From: Pseudoflavonifractor phocaeensis
GTDB lineage: Bacteria; Bacillota; Clostridia; Oscillospirales; Oscillospiraceae
Length of the DNA stretch: 36,253 nt
Assembly: GCF_016901735.1 (NCBI RefSeq)
Contig: NZ_JACLZC010000026.1
Span: 1-36,253, forward strand
Reading direction: 5' to 3'
Shown piece by piece: positions 24,456 to 31,620 of the stretch (the stretch's first letter is position 1; every line of letters begins with the position of its first letter). The translations under genes were made by a program, and so were the position numbers. The notes under the pieces were generated by a model. That model saw nothing but the letters and a program-made list of their open reading frames with translations. It ran no database searches and was not told the origin of the DNA.

Positions 24456-25829
24456 TTACATCCGCATCGCCGCGTCCAGAGCCAAAGAGGAACGCTCGCA
24501 CTCGTCAGGGAGCATGGTCAGCTGGACGCACAGGGGACTGCCCTTCATGCGGGCGCTGGCATAGGTCAATCCGTTGCTCCGGGTGTCCAGCAGGGGGTGG
24601 TCGATCTGGGCCGGGTCCCCCAGCAGCACTACCTTGGTGCCCTTTCCCACCCGGGTGATGATGCCCTTGACCTGCCGGGGGGTGAGGTTCTGGGCCTCGT
24701 CGATGATGAGCCAGGTATCGGTGATGGAGCGGCCCCGCATGAAGTTCATGGCCTCGGCAGCGATGACGCCGGTGTCAAAGAGGTAGTCAATGCGCCCCCG
24801 CAGCTCCTCCTCGCTGCGCCGCTCCTTTTTCTTCCCCTCCAGGTCCAGCAGGATCTCCAGGTTGTCCACAATGGGCCGCATGAGGGGGGAGATCTTTTCC
24901 TGCTCACTGCCCGGGAGAAAACCGATGTCCGCGTCAAACTGGGCATTGGGGCGGCACACCAGAATCTTCCGATAGGGCCGTTCCTCCGCCTCCAGCACCT
25001 GCTCCAGCCCTGCAGCCAGGGCGTAAAAGGTCTTGGCGGTGCCCGCCGGCCCTTGGATGATGGCCAGGGGCGCCTCCGCCACCGGCAGCAGCAGGGCCTC
25101 CTGCAGGAATTGCTGCCCCACGCTCCGGGGCTTGACGCCGAATGGGCGGACGCCGCCAAAGCGCAGGGCGGTGACCTTCCCCTCCCGGAAACGGCCCAGC
25201 ATGGTCTTTTTCGGCTCGGTATCCGAGTGCAGAAGGACAAACTGGTTCTCGGTCAAGGAAACCGGCTTCCGCTCCCCCGCGCCGTCCACGGTATAGAGTT
25301 CTTCCGCCGGAGCTCCCTTTTTCTTGAACGCTGTGAGCAGGCTGTCCGAGATGTAGACCTCCGCCCGGCCGGTGTAGGGCTGGGCTCCATCCGGCAGCCG
25401 GTCGGTGGTGAAGTCCTCCGCCGGCACCTCCATCATCTGGGCCCGGATGCGGGCGACCATGTCCCGGCTCACCAGCGTCACCGGCGCTCCCTCGTCCATG
25501 AGGCCCCGACACACCTTCAGCACCCTTCCCGCCCGGCTGCCGGGTTCTATCCCTTGGGGAAGGGCCGCGTCCACATGGTTGACCTCCAGGCGCACGGTGC
25601 CTCCACTGGGCAGGGTCACGCCTTTTACCAGGTCTCCTTGGAGCCGTAATCTCTCCAGGAAGCGGAGCACATGTCGGGCGTTGTTTCCCGCTTCACCGTC
25701 AGCCCCCTTCCGATCATCCAACTCCTCCAGCACCGCCAGTGGCAGCACGATGTGGTTGTCCTCGAAGGACTCCAGAGCGTAGGGGGCCTGGAGGAGGACA
25801 TTGGCGTCCAGCACATAGGTCTTCTGCAT
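24456..25829 (-). CDS. phoH: PhoH family ATPase with N-terminal PIN domain
   Basis: A 457-residue protein of the PhoH2 type. The N-terminal PIN-like ribonuclease domain (~1-150; YVLDANVLLQAPYAL, VLEELDDRKG, VSRDM) is followed by a PhoH ATPase domain (~240-455; Walker A IQGPAGTAKTFYAL, Walker B LIIDEAQNLTPRQVKGIITRVGKGTKVVLLGDP). PhoH2 proteins couple ATP-driven RNA unwinding with RNA cleavage and are often connected with stress or phosphate limitation. It is transcribed alone, from upstream of a leader with an intrinsic terminator (25890-25929), and ends just before the ECF promoter region. Confidence 0.93.
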   Translation of the reverse strand: MQKTYVLDANVLLQAPYALESFEDNHIVLPLAVLEELDDRKGADGEAGNNARHVLRFLERLRLQGDLVKGVTLPSGGTVRLEVNHVDAALPQGIEPGSRAGRVLKVCRGLMDEGAPVTLVSRDMVARIRAQMMEVPAEDFTTDRLPDGAQPYTGRAEVYISDSLLTAFKKKGAPAEELYTVDGAGERKPVSLTENQFVLLHSDTEPKKTMLGRFREGKVTALRFGGVRPFGVKPRSVGQQFLQEALLLPVAEAPLAIIQGPAGTAKTFYALAAGLEQVLEAEERPYRKILVCRPNAQFDADIGFLPGSEQEKISPLMRPIVDNLEILLDLEGKKKERRSEEELRGRIDYLFDTGVIAAEAMNFMRGRSITDTWLIIDEAQNLTPRQVKGIITRVGKGTKVVLLGDPAQIDHPLLDTRSNGLTYASARMKGSPLCVQLTMLPDECERSSLALDAAMRM

Positions 25830-26239
25830 ACGTTGCGCCTGCCTTTCTTCTTTGCTGTCTTATGACCATTGGGCGCGGCATCCACAAAAACAGCGCCGGT
25901 CCGCCCTGTAAGGGCGCAAACCGGCGCTGATCATACTCTGTCGATTTTGATCGGGCTGTCTGAAACCGTACTCCATACTGCCGCTCCCAACCGATGCCTA
26001 CCGCATCTGTGTTCAGTATAGCAGACGCCTTTCCCAGCGTGCGACGGTATTTCAGTAAAGAAACCGTCAAATCCATGTGAAGCGCGTTTGCTATGAACCC
26101 GGTTTCGTTCCAGACCTCCTCTGCCTACAAGAAATTTACACATTCCCTCTTTCGGATTTTACAGTCGTGGGATTATACTAAATCAAATAGGGAGAACGTA
26201 CCGCTCCCTTTCCAAAACAAAATCGCAGGAGGAAACAGC
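25830..26239. other. 410-bp gap: phoH leader and upstream region of the SLH gene
   Basis: No convincing gene is present; a short minus-strand frame at 25931-26143 has no recognisable features. The left half holds the phoH leader with a terminator hairpin. An extended -10 (TGCTATACT on the minus strand, 26015-26023) lies before it, with only a poor -35. The right half must hold the promoter of the SLH-protein gene, whose boxes I cannot place with confidence (TATACT near 26173 lacks a good -35). Confidence 0.5.
25890..25929 (-). terminator. Terminator-like hairpin in the phoH leader
   Basis: On the minus strand CAGCGCCGGT pairs perfectly with ACCGGCGCTG, with an inner GCCCT/AGGGC helix, followed by TTTTTGTGG. 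It lies ~60 bp before the phoH start codon. No gene lies upstream on that strand, so it is either an attenuator in the phoH leader or the end of a small RNA. Confidence 0.65.
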
Positions 26240-28513
26240 ATGAGAAAAGCAAGACGGCCGGCAGCCATTGCCATGGCCCTCGCCCTGGCGCTTCAGCTGG
26301 GCACTGTGGTGCCAGCGGCGGCAGCGGGCATCAACTCGACCGCTGGGTATGAAAACGGCAATTCCCCCCTGAATCTGACCCAGATCGCCCGGTACACCTC
26401 CGGCCAGTTCAACGTGGACGGCGGCGTCATGGAAATCGTGGCCTACAACCGGGCCAACGGCTTTGCTTACGCCATCAACGGCCAGAGCGGCCTGCTGGCG
26501 GCAATCCCCCTGGGGGATCTCACCGCCGGGATCTCCGTCGCCCGGCTCAGCGGCACGGACATCGACGTGAAGGCCCTGGTGGAGGCGGCGGACAGCTCAT
26601 TCCGCTATGGGGACATGACCTCCGTGGCCATCTCTCCGGACAGCACCACCTTGGCCGCCGCCCTCCAGGCGGAGGGATATCATGACGCCGGCCGGGTAGC
26701 CCTGTTCGCCTGCAATGCCGACGGCTCCTTGACCCTGAGGGGACTGGTGGAAACCGGTGTGCAGCCGGATATGGTGACCTTTGCCGGCAGCAGCACCGTC
26801 CTCACCGCCGACGAGGGGGAGCCTCGGGAGGGCTACGGCGACGGAATCGTTGATCCCAGGGGCTCGGTCACTGTGGCAGATGTGTCAACCCTCACCAGCG
26901 AGGTGGTGGGCTTTGACGCTTTCGACGCCCGCCGTGACGAGCTGGCCTCAGCCGGGATCGTGCTGAAGAAGGGAGTCGATCCCTCCACGGACCTGGAGCC
27001 GGAGTATATCGCCGTATCCGGCGGCAAGGCCTATGTCACCCTGCAGGAGAACAATGCCATCGCCGTGCTGGATCTGGCCTCCCGTACCTTTGACGGGATC
27101 TACTCCGCAGGTTTTGAGGACTACAGCGTCACCCCCATTGATATCGACAAGAAGGATGACGCCTATGCGCCCAGGACCTACGGCAGCCTCATGGGCATCC
27201 GGATGCCCGACGGCATCGCCGCCTTCCAGGTGGACGGCAAAACCTATCTGGTCACCGCCAACGAGGGCGACGCCCGGGAGTGGGGCGACGAGGATCTGGG
27301 CACCTTCTACCTCAGCGAGGACGAGCAGGACTTCGGCGAGGAGGGCGTGACCTCCCCCACTGGAGCCATCACCGGGGAGAACTCCGGCCTGGAGGGCAAG
27401 GTGGTCTTCTTCAAGGTGGAGGACTTTGACGGCTTGGACAGCGGCAAGGACTACCTCTTCGGCGGCCGCACCTTTACCATTTATGAGGCCGGGGAGAACG
27501 GCGTCACCGAGGTGTTCACCAGCGGCAACGACTTTGAGACCCTCACCGCCCGGTACCTGACCGATTACTACAACTGCTCCAACGACAACACCGTGGTGGA
27601 TGACCGCTCTGGCAAGAAGGGACCGGAGGCGGAGAGCGTCACGGTTGGTACGGTGGACGGCCGCACCTATGCCTTCGTGGCCCTGGAGCGCACCGGCGGC
27701 GTCATGGTCTATGACGTGACCGAGCCTGCCTCCGCCCAGTACGTGAACTACATTAACACCCGGGATTTCGCCTCCATAGTGGAGGGCTCCGAGGAGTATG
27801 AGGACGGGGAGCTGGACAAGTGGGTCACCGGCGGCGATGTGGCCCCCGAGGGTCTGCTGTTCCTGAGTGATGCCGTCAGCCCCACCGGAGAGGCCCTGCT
27901 GCTGGCAGCCTGTGAGGTATCCGGCACGGTGGCTGTCTATCAGGTGGGCGGCGAGCCCCTGTCCGTCCTGCCCTTCACCGATGTGGAGGCCCGGGATGCC
28001 CAGGCGGTGCGCTATGTCTGTGAGAACGGCCTGATGGCCGGCGTCAGCGCGGACCGCTTTGAGCCCAATGGGACGCTGACCCGGGGCGAGGCGGTCACGG
28101 CCCTGTGGGCGCTGGAGGGCCGCCCGGTGGTGAATTATCTGATGGACTTCTCCGATGTGGACCCGGCGGCCTCCTATGGCGAGGCCGTCCGCTGGGCCGC
28201 CTCCGAGGGGATCGCCGGCGGCTACGGCGGCGGCCTGTTCGGCCCGGACGATCCCATCACCCGGGAGCAGCTGGCGGTCATGCTCTACCGCTACGCCCGG
28301 CATGAGGGCTATGACACCGCCCAGGGCGGCATGGCCGTCCGGGAGTTCGCCGACTATGACCAGATCGCCGGCTACGCTGCGGAGGCCATGACCTGGGCGG
28401 TGGAGGCCGGCGTGCTCACCGCGACCTCCTTGGACACGCTGGCCCCCGGCCAGGCAGCCACTCGGGTGCAGACTGCCCAGGCGCTGCTGGCCCTGTCCCA
28501 ATTCACCAAATAA
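26240..28513 (+). CDS. Choice-of-anchor I surface protein with three SLH domains
   Basis: A 757-residue secreted protein. The signal peptide is MRKARRPAAIAMALALALQLGTVVPAAAA. Residues ~35-600 form the choice-of-anchor I domain, a predicted beta-propeller: LNLTQIARYTSGQFNVDGGVMEIVAYN, VQPDMVTFAG, LVTANEGDAREWG, DDRSGKKGPEAESV, TGGVMVYDV and GDVAPEGLLFL. Three S-layer homology domains follow at about 625-680, 685-745 and 748-757+ (FTDVEARDAQAVRYVCENGLMAG, FSDVDPAASYGEAVRWAASEGIAGG, FADYDQIAGYAAEAMTWAVEAGV), anchoring it to cell-wall polymer; exact borders are approximate. AGGAGG precedes the ATG at 26240. Its enzymatic role is unproven; such domains often accompany secreted nucleotidases or phosphatases. 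Confidence 0.9.
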   Translation: MRKARRPAAIAMALALALQLGTVVPAAAAGINSTAGYENGNSPLNLTQIARYTSGQFNVDGGVMEIVAYNRANGFAYAINGQSGLLAAIPLGDLTAGISVARLSGTDIDVKALVEAADSSFRYGDMTSVAISPDSTTLAAALQAEGYHDAGRVALFACNADGSLTLRGLVETGVQPDMVTFAGSSTVLTADEGEPREGYGDGIVDPRGSVTVADVSTLTSEVVGFDAFDARRDELASAGIVLKKGVDPSTDLEPEYIAVSGGKAYVTLQENNAIAVLDLASRTFDGIYSAGFEDYSVTPIDIDKKDDAYAPRTYGSLMGIRMPDGIAAFQVDGKTYLVTANEGDAREWGDEDLGTFYLSEDEQDFGEEGVTSPTGAITGENSGLEGKVVFFKVEDFDGLDSGKDYLFGGRTFTIYEAGENGVTEVFTSGNDFETLTARYLTDYYNCSNDNTVVDDRSGKKGPEAESVTVGTVDGRTYAFVALERTGGVMVYDVTEPASAQYVNYINTRDFASIVEGSEEYEDGELDKWVTGGDVAPEGLLFLSDAVSPTGEALLLAACEVSGTVAVYQVGGEPLSVLPFTDVEARDAQAVRYVCENGLMAGVSADRFEPNGTLTRGEAVTALWALEGRPVVNYLMDFSDVDPAASYGEAVRWAASEGIAGGYGGGLFGPDDPITREQLAVMLYRYARHEGYDTAQGGMAVREFADYDQIAGYAAEAMTWAVEAGVLTATSLDTLAPGQAATRVQTAQALLALSQFTK

Positions 28514-28538
28514 CCAGGCGAATTGGGGTGTGAAGACC

Positions 28539-28772
28539 ATGAAGCGTTTGGATAAGGAACGCCGGAAGCTGGAAAAGGTCGGATTCTCCGGGCAAACGTT
28601 GGAGCGGGCGATGGAGCTGCTGGAGCGGACGAATGCGTCCATCCTGGCCGAAATCCTGGTTAAGATAGTGACCAAACAGGAAAAAACGCCGTCCATGGCG
28701 CTGCACGAGATGGCGGCAAAAACGCGGGAACTGGAAGCCAAATTGGGATTCCCGCCCAAGGAACCGTCCTAA
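28539..28772 (+). CDS. Small helical protein of unknown function
   Basis: A 77-residue, charged, mostly helical protein (KRLDKERRKLEKVGFSGQTLERAMELLERTN, ILAEILVKIVTKQEK, HEMAAKTRELEAKLGF). No family is recognised. It follows the SLH gene by 25 bp and precedes a terminator, so it is cotranscribed. GGGGTG precedes the ATG; a GTG three codons upstream is a possible alternative start. Composition and codon use look genuinely coding. Confidence 0.6.
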   Translation: MKRLDKERRKLEKVGFSGQTLERAMELLERTNASILAEILVKIVTKQEKTPSMALHEMAAKTRELEAKLGFPPKEPS

Positions 28773-28791
28773 AAATCAACAGAATGAAGCA

Positions 28792-28827
28792 GCGGGGAGA
28801 CAGACGTGCCTTCTCCCCGCCGTTTTT
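28792..28827 (+). terminator. Terminator of the SLH operon
   Basis: GCGGGGAGA at 28792-28800 pairs with TCTCCCCGC at 28812-28820, followed by CGTTTTT. The oppositely transcribed PepSY gene ends 13 bp away. Confidence 0.85.
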
Positions 28828-28839
28828 ATGTGCCGACGG

Positions 28840-29487
28840 TCAGTCCCGCAGATCGGCATTCCAATCAAAGATTTTTCCAGTTTGCGGGTCAATCTCAAAT
28901 TCGTACTTCATGCCGTCCAGGAACAGCTCCCCTTCGTAACGCCCCCGGCCGTCGCCGGACTCTTCCCAGACAGATACGTCCGCCGCACTGGCGCCGGAAA
29001 CCTTGCCGGCCACGATGGAAGCGGCCTCCTCCGCTGTGACAGGGCTGCCGTCCAGAGCGTCCAGCCACTCCTCGTCCACCTCGTAGTCCGCACCAACGAT
29101 GCGACCGTCGGCCATGGCCACCTCAAAGTCGTAGTCGCCGTAGTCGGTCTCGAACTCGATGTCATAGATGGGGATGCCATTGTCGCTGTCGGTCTCGTTT
29201 TTGATGTTGTAGGCGTCGCCCTCCGGCACGTCCGCATTGTCCAGGGCGATGGCCAGGGCCTCCTCCCGGCTGATCTCCCCGGCGGCGACTCCCCTCTCCG
29301 GGTCGGGGGACACAGGCGGCGTCTGCCCCTGGCCGGCGGGCGTTTCCGGAACGGAGGACGCCGGGGGAGTCTGGCCGCCGGAGGGGGCCGTCCCGCCGGG
29401 CGCGGCGCCGCCCGCCTGTCCGCCGCAGCCGGTCAGGCAGGCCAGCAAAAGCGCCGCTGTCAAACCGAAAGAAAAGATCTGTTTCAT
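28840..29487 (-). CDS. PepSY-domain lipoprotein
   Basis: A 215-residue lipoprotein (MKQIFSFGLTAALLLACLTGCGG; lipobox LTGC) with a Gly/Pro/Ser-rich linker (~25-70) and two PepSY domains: EISREEALAIALDNADV...IPIYDIEFETDYGDYDFEVAMADGRIVGADYEVDEEW, and SPVTAEEAASIVAGKV...YEGELFLDGMKYEFEIDPQTGKIFDW. PepSY domains are thought to inhibit or bind proteases outside the cell. It is transcribed divergently from sigI and shares the PepSY element with the lipoprotein at 31621, so it may belong to the same SigI response. AGGAG precedes the chosen ATG; the longer upstream frame is not lipoprotein-like. Confidence 0.88.
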   Translation of the reverse strand: MKQIFSFGLTAALLLACLTGCGGQAGGAAPGGTAPSGGQTPPASSVPETPAGQGQTPPVSPDPERGVAAGEISREEALAIALDNADVPEGDAYNIKNETDSDNGIPIYDIEFETDYGDYDFEVAMADGRIVGADYEVDEEWLDALDGSPVTAEEAASIVAGKVSGASAADVSVWEESGDGRGRYEGELFLDGMKYEFEIDPQTGKIFDWNADLRD

Positions 29488-29750
29488 CCCGCGCGCTCCT
29501 TTCTGTGTGCGTGCCTCCATCCTACCACGAAGAACCCTGGCGCGCAACCCATCCAAGGGAACACAAAACCGCCCCATCCGTTTCTTTACATACATTTGAC
29601 AAAGATTTGACATCCAGACGGTCGCGCCTCCGTTTCGCAGCCGCTAAACTTTACAATAGTGTTTTCTACCCTTTGAAAATTTCTGCTGTGACCCCGAAAA
29701 TCCGGCGGCGTGTCCGTATCCTACTGCCGGAGGGGGATGGAGGGATGGCA
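29488..29750. promoter_or_regulatory. Divergent intergenic region between PepSY lipoprotein and sigI
   Basis: 263 bp that must hold promoters for both directions. TTGACA occurs at 29596 and 29607, and TACAAT at 29652-29657, but their spacing does not make a canonical promoter. Low-GC character (29580-29690) contrasts with the GC-rich genes on both sides. A SigI-type autoregulatory promoter would be expected; I cannot place it with confidence. Confidence 0.4.
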
Positions 29751-30491
29751 ATGGTGCGCACAGAGCATGACATCGTTTCCCAGGTACGATCGGCCAAGAC
29801 GGACTCGGAGGCGGCGGACGCCCTCATCCGTCAGTACATGGGCTTTATCCGCTCGGAGACGGTGAAGTTTCTTCATACCGCCCCGGAAAACGGCCATGAG
29901 GACGAACTGAGCATCGCCATGCTGGCCTTCTATGAGGCGGTGCTGGCCTATGAGAAGAGCCGGGGCGCTTTTCTGCCCTACGCCGCCCGTGCTATTAAAA
30001 ACCGGCTCATCGACCACTACCGGACGGAGAAGCGCCACGGCAACGTGATCTCCCTCCACACCCCCCTGGGCGGGGAGGAGGACGGCGGCGAGCTGCTGGA
30101 CACCATCCCCGACACCGTGGACCACGCCGGGGACTATGCGGTGCGCACCGCCAGCCGGCGGGAGATCCAGGAGTTTTCCGAGAAGCTGGCCCAGTTCGGC
30201 CTGACCTTCTCCGATGTGGCGGACAACTGCCCCCGGCAGGAGCGGACCTTCGCCGCCTGCCGCCGGGTGCTGGACTTCGCCCGGACCCAGCCGGAGCTGC
30301 TGAAACGGGTGGAGGACACGGGCAAGCTGCCCATGGGGGAGCTGTCCGCCGGCTCCGGCACCGACAGGAAGACCATGGAGCGGCACCGGAAGTACCTGGT
30401 GGCCATCCTGCTGGCCTTCACCAACGGCTATGAGATCATCCGGGGCCACCTGTGCCAGGTGGGCCCCAAGAGAGGGGGCGACGAGGCGTGA
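29751..30491 (+). CDS. sigI: RNA polymerase sigma factor, SigI type
   Basis: A 246-residue alternative sigma factor. Region 2 is clear (ADALIRQYMGFIRSETVKFL, DELSIAMLAFYEAVLAYEKSRGAFLPYAARAIKNRLIDHYR), followed by the SigI-type second half (FSEKLAQFGLTFSDVADNCPRQERTFAACRRVLDFARTQPELL, MERHRKYLVAILLAFTNGYEIIRGHL). SigI factors in Bacillus and cellulolytic Clostridia respond to envelope or substrate signals through RsgI partners. The gene overlaps the anti-sigma gene by four bases (GTGA), typical of coupled sigma/anti-sigma pairs. GGAGGG supports ATG 29751; ATG 29745 is an alternative. Confidence 0.92.
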   Translation: MVRTEHDIVSQVRSAKTDSEAADALIRQYMGFIRSETVKFLHTAPENGHEDELSIAMLAFYEAVLAYEKSRGAFLPYAARAIKNRLIDHYRTEKRHGNVISLHTPLGGEEDGGELLDTIPDTVDHAGDYAVRTASRREIQEFSEKLAQFGLTFSDVADNCPRQERTFAACRRVLDFARTQPELLKRVEDTGKLPMGELSAGSGTDRKTMERHRKYLVAILLAFTNGYEIIRGHLCQVGPKRGGDEA

Positions 30492-31447
30492 GCTATCTGG
30501 TCATGGAGGTGCATCCGGCCTACGCGGTGGTGCTGGACGAGGAGGGCCGCTTTTTGAAGGCCGCCAACCTGCGCTATCAGGTGGGGGACACAGTGCGGGA
30601 CATCGTGGAGCTGCGGCACCCCAGGGAAAAACGCCCCGCCCTGTGGAAGCCCCTGTCCGGCGTGGCCGGCCTGGCCGCCTGTCTGTGCTTGGTGTTCTTT
30701 GGCTACTACCAGCCAAACTTCACCCCCTACGGCGCCCTGCGCATCCAGATCAACCCGGATGTGGAGCTCACCCTCAGCCGCACCGACCGGGTGCTGGAGC
30801 TGGAGGGGCTCAATGAGGACGGCCAGAGCCTGATTGCGGGCTACGAATACAGCGGCAAGGACCGGGAGGACGTGACCGGGGAGCTGGTGGAGCGGGCCAT
30901 CGATATGGGCTACCTCTCCGGCGGGGAGACGGTGTCCATCACGGTCACCAGCGCCGACGCCGACTGGCAGGCCCGGGAGGAACAGGCGGCCCGGGAGGAT
31001 CTGGAGGAGCGGTACGGGGAGACCATCGTGATCCAAATCGGCCCCGCGCCGGAGGAGGAACCGGCCACCGAGGTGGTGATCCCGGTGGCGCCGCCCAGCC
31101 CCACGCCGTCCCCCACCTCGGACCTCACGCCGGAGCCTGTGCCGGAGCCCACGCCGGCGCCCTCCGCGCCCCCTGTCCCCTCTGCCGACCCGGGGATCAC
31201 GGACTACGATGACACGGACTACGGCCCCAACGCCGACGGGGTCACCGATTATGAGGATACGGATTACGGTCCTTACAGCGACGGCGTCACCGACTATGAA
31301 CCTCCCGACGACGGCCCTTATGTGGACGGTGACACCGACTATGAGGACCGGGATGACGGCGATGACCGGGACGACGATGACGACGACTGGGACGGCGATG
31401 ACGATGATGATGGCGACGATGACGGAGAGCGGGATGACGACGATTAA
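30488..31447 (+). CDS. rsgI: RsgI-like anti-sigma factor with acidic repeat tail
   Basis: A 319-residue membrane anti-sigma factor. The cytosolic RsgI N domain (~3-45, YLVMEVHPAYAVVLDEEGRFLKA) should bind SigI. One transmembrane helix follows (~52-74). The extracellular RsgI middle domain (~80-180; LRIQINPDVELTLSRTDRVLELEGLNEDG) leads to a Pro-rich linker (PSPTPSPTSDLTPEPVPEPTP), three copies of a 15-residue repeat like DYDDTDYGPNADGVT (31202-31336), and a run of Asp-rich residues to the end. In characterised RsgI proteins the C-terminal module senses the external signal; here that module is an acidic, possibly calcium-binding repeat. It starts at a GTG overlapping the sigI stop. Confidence 0.9.
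   Translation: MSYLVMEVHPAYAVVLDEEGRFLKAANLRYQVGDTVRDIVELRHPREKRPALWKPLSGVAGLAACLCLVFFGYYQPNFTPYGALRIQINPDVELTLSRTDRVLELEGLNEDGQSLIAGYEYSGKDREDVTGELVERAIDMGYLSGGETVSITVTSADADWQAREEQAAREDLEERYGETIVIQIGPAPEEEPATEVVIPVAPPSPTPSPTSDLTPEPVPEPTPAPSAPPVPSADPGITDYDDTDYGPNADGVTDYEDTDYGPYSDGVTDYEPPDDGPYVDGDTDYEDRDDGDDRDDDDDDWDGDDDDDGDDDGERDDDD
31202..31336 (+). repeat. Three 45-bp repeat units in rsgI
   Basis: Three in-frame 15-codon units at 31202-31246, 31247-31291 and 31292-31336. The first matches the downstream lipoprotein consensus exactly in protein sequence; the second and third have diverged (e.g. PPDDGPYVDGDT). Confidence 0.85.
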
Positions 31448-31620
31448 CGCAGAAAAATTTCCGCCGCGGCCCCGGTTTTGGAGACCGGCCGCCGTATCCT
31501 CCCTGTGTCAGCCGAAGAAGAGGAAAAAAGTTTTTCCCAGGCCCCGGTTTTTCGGCAGCGGCTCCGTAATCTAAAAGCAGAACACACAAACCAAACACCC
31601 TTTTCAAGGAGATGAATGAA

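Noticed and set aside
25931..26143. Small minus-strand ORF of 70 codons upstream of phoH
   Set aside because: No ribosome site or family features, and it overlaps the leader whose hairpin and promoter-like boxes explain the region better.
26948..28759. A 603-codon minus-strand frame opposite the SLH gene
   Set aside because: Antisense shadow; the plus-strand product has a signal peptide, a recognised domain and SLH repeats.
31448..31611. Hairpins between rsgI and the repeat lipoprotein as terminators
   Set aside because: GC-rich stems exist (for example GCGG...CCGC near 31464-31493), but no T-run follows, and the downstream gene shares domains with rsgI and probably its transcription.
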